Assembly (NCBI GenBank): GCA_003194525.1
Contig: NBIV01000271.1
Span: 34,618-98,617 of the forward strand
Direction of reading: 5' to 3'
Length of the DNA stretch: 64,000 bases
Origin: Gracilariopsis chorda
Taxonomy: Eukaryota > Rhodophyta > Florideophyceae > Gracilariales > Gracilariaceae
Shown one piece after another: positions 56,271 through 64,000 of this stretch; the first letter of the stretch is position 1; each line of letters starts with the position of its first letter. The notes beneath the pieces are model-generated. The model saw nothing but the letters and a program-made list of their open reading frames with translations, made no database searches and was not told where the DNA came from. The position numbers and the translations under genes are program-made.

Positions 56271-57284
56271 TGGTAAAGTTCATCATTGATAGCCTCAATA
56301 ATCTCTATTGGTCCGTGCCAGTGCATCGCTGGTTTGTAGCCAGCGAAGAAGTCTTCGCGTGCGACAAGAGCAAAATCACCTTCCGTAAACGTCGGTAGTT
56401 CGCTGCGTTCGGCAGCCTTGCGTTTGCATTCGTGCAATGACCGTACGGAATTTCGCACCAGTGGGTGACGCTCCGCTATTGGGTGTTGCAGCGCATAGAA
56501 GTTTACAATTCTCTCTCGCTGTGTCTCGGAAGCAGTAACTGACTTGACCGTAGTGGTTCGCAGAAAAAGAGAAATGGGCAGCGCAGGATCCATGCCCGTA
56601 AATAACGTGATCAGCGCGACATTTTTCCGTTGTAGTGGCGGTGCCTTGTTCAAAACGCTCAGTATCAGTAGCAGTGGATCCGTCCACGCTCCGAACCGCA
56701 TCTGCACTTCAGAAACAACCGATCGGAATACTGTATTCAGCTCCTTTCCCAGGCACTCGACCGCGCCGCTACTCCAGAGCGTTAGGGCAGCGAAAATGGT
56801 GGGGAACTTTCAGTCTTTTTTACACTAACCGAACGGTCTCATTGCATAAATGGGTAGGCCCATCAGACATAAGTCCGTTTGGTACTTCAAAAGCAGCAGA
56901 ATAGTCAATATGTGCCGTTTCAGCGTTAACCGCCACGGTGTCGCTGAACAGGAAAAAAATCATTTGTAATCGGAATGGCCGTCGTGCAGCATTAGCAAGC
57001 ATTTATCACCGTTACGGCTGGGTTCGATTTCGATGTAGTCGAGCTGTAAGAGGTCAGTCACCGCTGTAACATGGAAGGCCGGTCAATGTGCTTGGTACCT
57101 TCCAGCAGTCAACGGTCGATAAACAGTTGATGCAGGAGCGGACAAAGGACCAGATGTCTGTGATCATTGTCTACCAGAAGTAGTGACGTCGTGAAACCGT
57201 TTTGGTAGTGGAATTACCACAGTGGCCGCTAGGTCCGTTGTGAACAATGATGCATAGTCGCCACTGTAGTTCCGAGGCGGTATC
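56271..57284 (-). pseudogene. pol: Gypsy-C integrase
   Basis: Minus strand. The HHCC zinc finger is visible in pieces (LQWRLCIIVHNGPSGHCG then SFVRSCINCLSTV, 57280-57100). The core has LQLDYIEIEPSRNGDK and HSDYKWFF (first Asp), VPNGLMSDGPTH (second Asp, near 56900) and GAVECLGKEL (Glu), followed by the C-terminal part QMRFGAWTDP, PITLFTG-like ALITLFTGMDPALP and TEGDFALVAREDFFAG. Several frameshifts separate these. It is interrupted at its low-coordinate end by the Helitron (codon split CA|T) and at its high-coordinate end by a solo LTR. Confidence 0.85.
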
Positions 57285-59034
57285 TGTAGAGCAATGCGTT
57301 TGAGCATACCTTCTAGGCGAGGTGGGTCATAAATGATTCAATACCGACGTGGCATAGATTCAAATCAGGTAAGAGTGGACACTCGAAAAAATTGGGTGAA
57401 ATTCGATTTGAATCTTAATTGGTATTTTTGGAACCTTCATGGGTGGTTTCTTTGGTATCTGGAAGAGATATACGCATGGCAAACTTATGGATATTATTCA
57501 TGGTTGGCATGATGCACACGTGTCGTGTTGCGCCCTGGCCAGCAGTGCCTCCAAGTGACACAAGAGTGTGGACCACAAGTGTGGCACACTACCATAGTAG
57601 TATTCTTAGTTTATTGTGACCCAATTGAAGTGCAACGCCCTCAGGGAGGGATTCTGGGTACTTGAACGCTTTCCCGATATTATCGGTTGTGTAGTGTGTA
57701 TATGAACTACGCCCCACAATGGTGGGTATGGACACGTGGGACACGGTTTTGGGTCAATTGGCGGTTGGCCACAGTAGTGGATGTTGCCACGGAATGTGGA
57801 GTATTTTAGTTAGTTTTATTTATTATTTTCACACCCATTTCTGGGAAGCTAGTACTTAGTGCGACGGCGCACTGCCGTCGCACCAGTAAAACTTCCCCAA
57901 CAAGGGACCCCAACCTGGGGAATTGGCTCTGAGCTTTACCGCCTCCGCGTGTTCTCAACTCCTCCTTGGAGGGAAGCACCGTAGTGTACGGAAGTTCAAC
58001 CCCCTTGCACATCTAAAGGAGACCCATCGTTGGGAGTACTAATTGTTCCAATCATATTGGTGTTTCGCCCTGTATAGGGAGTCCTGTCCACCGGCATTGC
58101 CGTATCTACTCGTCGCTCTCGTCCTTCCTCTTTCCCCTTTTTAGGGTAGCACCTCCCGCTATCCGCGGCCCTCGTGTGCGCATCCGCTCACACACCCCCA
58201 CTTACGTGGAAACATACCTCTACTGAGGATCACACCCCCGCTCACGCGGATACCGATTCTTCGCCTTCACCTCCCTGCGCGAGTCGCGACAGGTGTCCCT
58301 GGTCTTACAAACCGGCTTCGCCGTGACACCTCTGGGAGGGCTCTACCCAACTGGGTTCACCTCGTGAGAGAAAGATCCCGGACGTCTTTCGGTGTTTTTC
58401 CCCTTTGGGGCATTGCACCACACCAATAGTACTTCAGGGAGAACGGCCTTGCTGTCTCACCCTGGATTAAAGCCAAGCTGTGCCTCTGCTCTGAGTTTAT
58501 CGCCTGCGTGAAGTGACGAACTCCTGCTGGGGTCTCACAGCGTTTAGTCTCATTATACTCACCCGCACAGTATCTCCGAGAACCGCTGATCTGTGTTACC
58601 CCGTGGTTTCGCCCAGTGTTCACCTTTTTTACTGTTTTGGTTACTTTCCATTGCGGGAACAGATAGCCCTTCGACTCAGTATTGAGTTCTGCCGTGCTGG
58701 CTGAACAAGCAACACCCCCCACCACCTGGTCTCTTTTGGATTTCCGCACGACCCGCAGGGTTGTCCCTTCCCTTTTGGTTTCTCCCCTTTTTTTCCCTTT
58801 TCCCTTTCTGGATTCTCCGTGGACCAGAACACCGCTCACACGGACCTGTACAGTGTGTTGACCGGCTGTTAACAAGATTATCGGTATTACCTCCGTCGGT
58901 ATAACCGGAAGCCAGCGCATTTTTACACCCGAACACCGTGTGGTACGGAGGGCCCTGTCGCAGCGCCTACCTCACAAGAGAGCAAGGCTGCGAACATCTT
59001 CGGAGGTTTTCCCGCCTAGGGTTATTGCTCCATA
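57285..59034 (+). repeat. Solo LTR-C inserted in Gypsy-C, itself interrupted
   Basis: Begins TGTAGAGCAATG and ends ATTGCTCCATA (inverted ends share GAGCAAT). Flanks are GTATC (57280-57284) and ATATC (59035-59039), a 4-of-5 target duplication. The pol frame is continuous across it (IPD on one side, TASELQW on the other). Without the inner LTR and one inner duplicate it is about 948 bp. It is related in layout to LTR-B. Confidence 0.8.
57626..58422 (+). repeat. Solo LTR-B inserted inside solo LTR-C
   Basis: TGAAGTGCAACGCC...GGCATTGCACCACA, 797 bp, with a perfect 5-bp duplication CCAAT (57621-57625 and 58423-58427). It is very similar to the 5' LTR of Gypsy-B at 60172-60998, so the family was active recently. 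Confidence 0.92.
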
Positions 59035-59605
59035 ATATCAGGGATCCACGTAGCACCGTTGGGATTGGTCCAAAGTTCTTCGTTGGCCATGAGGTTTTTT
59101 CGACGAACAGGCGCCGATGAAGTTTGCATGTTGATGATAGCTCGTAGCGATGGCCACTCAAAATCCACTTCGGTTGTTGGAGGCAGCTCGAGGATGCGCA
59201 TTAGGTGGCAGATAGTTCCCAGACCGAACCATCGTCGAAGTAAATCAGCCCAGACGTTGTCAGCGCCTTTGATATGAAAGCATGTGCAATTGTACATGCT
59301 CAACCATACGGCCCAGCAAATACCCTTGCATAGAGACATTTTTGAAAGGTCAGGGACAACCGATAGCAGATCGTATAGGAAGATCAGACTTTTGTGATCT
59401 GTGTAGAGATCGAAACCATTCGGTGTGGCAGCGAGCCAGCGCATCCTCTCGAGGGAAGCTAGGAGAGCGTAGGCTTATTTTTCGAGGATACACGAGCCAA
59501 GTTGGGTCTGATTAAACCGTCCGGATAAAAATGCCATACGCTTGTGGCGCTGGCCATCATGCGGTTCGGAAAGATCTGCCATTGGTACCTGAGTAACAAT
59601 CCCGG
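59035..59605 (-). pseudogene. pol: Gypsy-C RNase H region
   Basis: Minus strand, upstream part of the same pol. WQIFPNRMMASATSVWHFYP (about 59580) is followed after a frame change by MRWLAATPNGFDLYTDHKSL, a region with SVVPDLSKMSL and the block HIKGADNVWADLLRRW (near 59280), a typical end of the RNase H domain. It ends at the solo LTR-C border with GATWIPD, and the integrase starts on the other side. Confidence 0.82.
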
Positions 59606-60165
59606 ACCAGACCGCATCTTAGGCGTCAGTTTAAACACACTAATGCTTGGCATCATTTCATTCAGGTCTGCAGGGTACAGTATCATTCGAGAAACATGCA
59701 CCAACTGTTTCATTTGTTAAATGAGGTCTTTAATTTCAAAGACCCAGGTTGACTTCTTGGAAACAACATGGCGCAGACCTCTCCACATGAACTGCAACTT
59801 GTGCTTCAATAGTGTCGTGCTTCTCTAACCAAAACAAAACTGCCGACCTCTATTTCGCTGCGCTGTATACTGTTCTTTTGGCTATGACGCTCGATAAATC
59901 TTGTCTGTTTCTTGATTACTGTCGACTCGACATTTTTATGCATGTCTTACAGTGCCTTTTGAAGCTCGTTGACCCTAATAAGCTGCCTCTTGTGGACTAA
60001 ATCCTGAAATGAATCGTAGGCGAACTGCTCAACTGGCTACGCCCTCATGAGTGACCTCACGGGAACATGCCCAGTAAAAACCTGCAGCATTGTGCGATAT
60101 ACGAGAGTTTTGTCACTGCTGCAAATTACAAAACGATTCAAGGGTGCATCATTCACTATGCTATG
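59606..60165 (-). pseudogene. Gypsy-D integrase C-terminal fragment
   Basis: Minus-strand pieces in two frames: MLQVFTGHVPVRSL, a helical stretch with VHKRQLIRVNELQKAL, EIEVGSFVLVREARHY, then LQFMWRGLRHVVSKKSTWVF and a C-terminal segment. It has several stops. Because an integrase end lies upstream of the Gypsy-C RNase H it must come from a different element. The Gypsy-B 5' LTR inserted at its far end (60172). Confidence 0.7.
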
Positions 60166-60171
60166 AACACT

Positions 60172-60998
60172 TGAAGTGCAACGCCCTCAGGGAGAGATTA
60201 TGGGTACTTGGTCGTTTTCCCGATATTATCGGTTGTGTAGTGTGTATATGAACTACGCCCCACAATGGTGGGTATGGACACGTCGGACACGGTTTTGGGC
60301 CCATTGGCGGTTGGCCACAGTAGTGGATGTTGCCACGAAATGTGGAGTATTTTAGTTGATTTTATTTATTATTTTCACACCCATTTCTGGGAAGCTAGTA
60401 CTTAGTGCGACGGCGCACTGCCGTCGCACCATTAAAACTTCCCCAACAAGGGACTCCAACCTGGGGAATTAGCTCTAGTTGTTGCCGCTTGCGCGCGTGC
60501 TCTACTCCTCCTTGGAGGGAAACGCCGTAAACCACGGGACATCTAACCCCCTTGCACATCTAAAGAAGCCCATCCTTGGGAGTATAATTGTTCCAATCAT
60601 ACTGGTGTTTCGCCCTGTATAGGGAGTCCCGTCCACCGGCATTGCGATATCTTTTCGTCGCTCTCGCGACTCACTTCGTCCTTTCTTTCTCCTCTTCGCC
60701 CTTCCTTTTCCCCCTTTTTAGGGTAGCACCTCCCGCTATCCGCGGCCCTCGTGTGCGCATCCGCTCACACACCCCGACTTACGTGGAAACATACCTCTAC
60801 TGAGGATCACACCTCGCTCACGCGGATACCGATTCTTCGCCTTCACCTCCCTGCGCGAGTCGCGACAGGTGTCCCTGGTCTTACAAACCGGCTTCGCCGT
60901 GACACCTCTGGGAGGGCTCTACCCAACTGGGTTCACCTCGTGAGAGGAAGATCCCGAACTTCTTTCGGTGTTTTTCCCCTTTGGGGCATTGCACCACA
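60172..60998 (+). repeat. 5' LTR of Gypsy-B (LTR-B family)
   Basis: TGAAGTGCAACGCC...GCATTGCACCACA, 827 bp. The middle is AT-rich (GTTGATTTTATTTATTATTT near 60354) and the 3' half is C-rich with many short CCC..GGG hairpins. It is slightly longer than the solo copy at 57626, with an added block (CTCTCGCGACTCACTTCG) near 60661. Confidence 0.9.
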
Positions 60999-61001
60999 AA
61001 T

Positions 61002-61019
61002 TGGCCTCCCGACTTAGCA
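61002..61019 (+). promoter_or_regulatory. Gypsy-B primer binding site
   Basis: TGGCCTCCCGACTTAGCA starts 3 nt after the LTR. It begins with TGG, complementary to the CCA end of a tRNA. The tRNA cannot be named without a genome tRNA set. Confidence 0.6.
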
Positions 61020-61102
61020 TCGGTTTTTGTTTTCCCTCTTACGAGGTTTGTTTTTATTTACCGGAAGTTCCGTGATCGTTCCCGTCGTAACGGTATTTTC
61101 TC

Positions 61103-63277
61103 ATGTCGAGAAATCCCTCCGATGCGGAGCCAGCGGCTACGCGTAGTCGCTCCCGCGACAACGCGGACACTTCCGAAGTCTGGTTCGTACCCCGTATCCC
61201 TATAGGGACAAGTTCCAGCCGTACTGGCGCCGCTTCATCGCGGAATGATACCCCCGACCAGGAACCCCGGAACCTCCTTTTGCCCTTGCTATCACCCCAG
61301 CAGGGGAATGCAGCATCGAATCCGGCTGTTGCCGCAGTGCCCCAGGCACCCCGGCCTGCTCCCGCTGTCGCGGCTTCAAGCCCCCGTGGAACGGGCGATA
61401 ACACCCCCCAGGGGACTTCCCTGGAATCGCAGGTCCGCGCTCTGTCGACCGCCCATGACACCCTTGTAGGGGATCTAAAATTCCTCCAAGAGGTGGTCTT
61501 GGCAACCCCCGTAGAGGAGGTCGCCGATGAACTCCGTATTTTACGGTCTGACGTCAACTCCGTGTTGGAGAGTTTGGGACAACCCGCCACCTTCATCGAA
61601 GGAGTTGAAGCCCGATTTGATTGGATTGGTGCCCGCCTGGAGATGCTGGAGCAGTTCGTCCTCATGGACAAACCATCCCCGGATGATCTGGTAAACGAGA
61701 CATCGCACAATGACCAGCTTGCTGGGAAGGAGAAACGCCGTCATCGACGGAAACACCACCGAAAATATTCGGACTCCGATTCTTCGACATCGTCGGACTC
61801 ATCCCGAAACCATTCGGTTAGCTCGAGCTCCTCGCACTCCGACTCGGAGGACGAGAAGCGAGGCTACTCCTCCCGCTCAAAGCGGTCATCGGCCACTGAA
61901 GGTGTGGTCCGAACCCGCCAGAAGGGGAGAAGACACCCCGGTCTTCGGGAATTGAAACCGACAAACCCGGATTAGCGGAAGCTTTTATCATACCGGTACT
62001 ACCGGCTCGAAGACTCGTCACTTGGACGTACGCCCCGTGGTGCGGGAAAGGTGCGAGAATGCATTAAGCGAATGCCGCTCTCGCTCCGCAACCAGTATTC
62101 TACTGGAGAGGACCCAGTCCTAGTACTGGATTTCCTATCCCGCTTTGTAGCGGAGGCCGATATCCTCGGTATGAATGAGGGACAAGCCTATTTGGCTATA
62201 CCGTATTTCTTACGGGGAGTGGCGGAGGACCAATACAACTCTGTCAGAGGATCTTCTCGTGCCTCCGAGGGAGGAGTTACTTGCTGGCCGGAGGCTGTGC
62301 ACTATCTACTGCAATCCTACGCCACAAACACTGCTATCCAGCAGGCTATCCTCGCTTTGCGAGACACACGCCAGCGTGCTGGAGAGACCGAGACCGATTA
62401 CTCGGTGCGCCTTAACAAGGCTTTCCACAGATGTGGTAACGTATACCCCGCTGGGGAGCGCAGTACCATGTTCATCGATGGTCTTGACCCGGCAATCCGG
62501 AGTTTAGTTACCCGTTATCGGGAGGACAAGCGGAGGATCACCTATCTCGATCTGGTCCAACACGCCCGAGCGGAAGGGGATGCACTTCGTGCAAGATCTC
62601 CGAACAATCGGTCTAAATCCGCCAAGGCGTTGTTGCTGGAAAGTGAAGCTTCCTCACTCCCGCTCACCGCGGATGGGAACCCTGCACAGGGATTTGATAC
62701 CGTGCATTTGGTGCAGGAGGATGGTGTGTCGATACCCACCAGTGACTTACCGTCAACGACGAAGATGACCCGTGATACGGGAACGGAAGACCCCTTTTTG
62801 TACGGTGGTAACAGTCGGGTTCAACCCCAACGACTCCCGTTTTCAAACGGTCAATCCCGTTATCAACGGCCTGGGTGGACTCACACCCGCCCTGCGGTTC
62901 GCTTCTCCGATACTCGGAATAATAATCCGCTTGTCGCGGTATTGGCTCTCATTTGCCACCTGTGCTATGCCCATGGCAATACCTCACCTCAGTGTATTTG
63001 TTCACTGAAGAATATGGCCAAGGTGGTGGCAAATTATGAGGCCCTCACTCCAGAGGAGAAACGTTCCGTCCCGACGGCTTCCTACCTCCGTGCTAAAACG
63101 GACTTTTGCCATGCTCTACCACAGACCCCGCGTGCGCGGCAAGCTTCATACACCCCGATTCGGGAGATCACGCAACCATCCGTTGCAACCCCCGCTTATG
63201 CGGATAGAAACCCCCGTCAACGGGATGAAGCACTCGTTGTCGAGGAAACCAACCCACCGCCGAAGTCGGAAAACTAA
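61103..63277 (+). pseudogene. gag: Gypsy-B gag
   Basis: One frame with a single TAG (61973-61975). The N-terminal part (290 codons) is Arg/Ser- and Pro-rich with a coiled-coil-like middle (LRILRSDVNSVLESLG) and a Ser/Asp/His-rich basic end. After the stop the capsid follows: YSTGEDPVLVLDFLSRFVAE, then EAVHYLLQSYATNTA and RQRAGETETDYSVRLNKAFH, a normal Gypsy capsid layout. Near the end CHLCYAHGNTSPQC is a zinc-knuckle-like motif of unusual spacing (CX2CX2HX6C instead of CX2CX4HX4C). The frame ends at 63277; the protease lies in another frame, so a gag-pol frameshift may be programmed or mutational. Confidence 0.85.
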
Positions 63278-63294
63278 CTGAGGGAGTCTCCCCT

Positions 63295-64000
63295 TTGGGA
63301 GAGGCGTCCTCAAGAACGAGGCTGTTGGCGCCCGAGGCGTCCTCGCCTCGCTCCCCGGTGAAAGTCCTCTCGAGGAAAGACACCGCCGACGCGGACTCTG
63401 CGCACCTCGGTGTGTTGCGTCACCCGTGGATACGGAGTAAAAATCCCCGGATTCCCGGTAGAGTCTTGGTCTTGGCCAAGCGCAATTATAAGGTCTATGC
63501 CGACCTTGGCCTTGACCCCCAGTTTATGGTGGGGTTTCTCACCGTCCTGGATACAGGTGCACGCCCCAACTTTGTTGTGGAATCATTGTTACCCCCCGCT
63601 TGTGCGGTCGCGTATCCGCTCTGACGCGGTCCCCGACATTTCGGATGCGAACAACAATCCGTTACAAACGGTGGGCACAGTGGACCTCGTCGTGAGACTT
63701 GGTACCTCTGTGGTGAAGTTGGACTTCATCGTTTGCCGTCATTGGCAGCACCAGTCATACTGGGATGTGATTACTGCGACAGATTTGTCGACGCAATCAG
63801 GCCCCGCCTCAGGCGTGTAGAACTTGAAGACGGATCGTCGGTTCCGATTGTTCGCCGCCCGCTAAAGCGGTCCTCTCGGAAACAAGTTCCTCTCCCTGCT
63901 GCGCAGGAACCACCGCCGGCGTCCCACGAGTCCACCAAGCTCCGCGTCGCTGCCTCGGTTTCTATACCGGCTGAGTCCCAAGTCTGGGTGCAGGTAAATT
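63295..64000 (+). pseudogene. pol: Gypsy-B protease and start of pol
   Basis: A retropepsin-type aspartic protease. The catalytic motif LDTGARPNFVV (near 63550) is in frame 1. The stretch with DANNNPLQTVGTVDLVVRLG is in frame 2, and the flap-end motif VILGCDYCD (63754-63780) is back in frame 1. Two compensating indels, the first in a C run near 63595, explain this. Frame 1 then continues through LRRVELEDGSSVPIV to AESQVWVQVN at the window end, the linker before RT. Catalytic residues are intact but the frame is broken. Confidence 0.82.

Larger units (their letters stand above)
60172..64000 (+). mobile_element. Gypsy-B (Ty3/Gypsy), 5' LTR to protease, 3' part outside window
   Basis: 5' LTR, primer binding site, gag and protease in order, running off the window before RT. 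The LTR is the same family as the solo LTRs at 20363 and 57626. Gag has a stop and protease two shifts, so this copy is defective. The base before the LTR end is ..ACACT, the likely target duplication, which cannot be checked without the 3' end. Confidence 0.88.

Overview
This is a repeat-dominated eukaryotic window with nested LTR retrotransposons, a very large Helitron and only a handful of small non-transposon genes. There are no bacterial-style operons, rRNAs or recognisable tRNAs. The organism cannot be fixed from sequence alone. The pol remnants at 34.9-60.2 kb resemble, from memory, Ty3/Gypsy elements of oomycetes, and small secreted Cys-rich genes in gene-poor, transposon-rich DNA would fit an oomycete. 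A compact intron-poor alga (for example a red alga) is not excluded.

Layout. 1-6853: 3' part of a degenerate Gypsy element (Gypsy-A) with pol, a chromodomain tail, a long ORF on the opposite strand, a polypurine tract and a 3' LTR. 6854-7500: remnant of a pogo/DDE_1-type DNA transposon. 7501-10795: 3' part of a second, more decayed Gypsy-A copy with the same architecture, ending inside a gag-like fragment. 11.3-11.9 kb: truncated ALKBH6-like fragment. 13.9-17.4 kb: secreted Cys-rich genes SCR1 and SCR2. 18158-24525: a Copia element (Copia-1) split by a solo Gypsy LTR. 24577-29150: a second Copia (Copia-2) on the minus strand with a 5-bp target-site duplication. 29.5-32.7 kb: SCR3 and SCR4. 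34912-59605: one old minus-strand Gypsy pol (Gypsy-C) broken into pieces by a 21-kb Helitron array (35243-56270) and by a solo LTR that itself contains a solo LTR. 59.6-60.2 kb: a piece of another minus-strand Gypsy (Gypsy-D). 60172-64000: 5' LTR, gag and protease of a plus-strand Gypsy (Gypsy-B) running off the window.

The most remarkable object is 35243-56270. It starts with TCTC and ends with a hairpin plus 9 nt (..CTTG). It sits between an A and a T, and the Gypsy-C reading frame is continuous across the empty site. Inside are 27 short units (mostly about 439 bp), then a 6.66-kb copy carrying the Rep-helicase gene, then five more short units (457-469 bp), all head to tail. Each unit starts TCTC and ends with the same hairpin. 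This reads as a Helitron concatemer in which one Rep-helicase copy lies among 32 non-autonomous derivatives.

SCR1-SCR4 form an unrecognised family of secreted proteins. Three share ten cysteines and all four share a C-terminal CCxxCS...LCC tail ending at the stop codon. A third notable feature is the long antisense ORF between pol and the 3' LTR of Gypsy-A, present in both copies. It carries an acidic EEDEITP motif that recurs four times in the Helitron protein. Most transposon genes here are broken, and several have lost catalytic residues.
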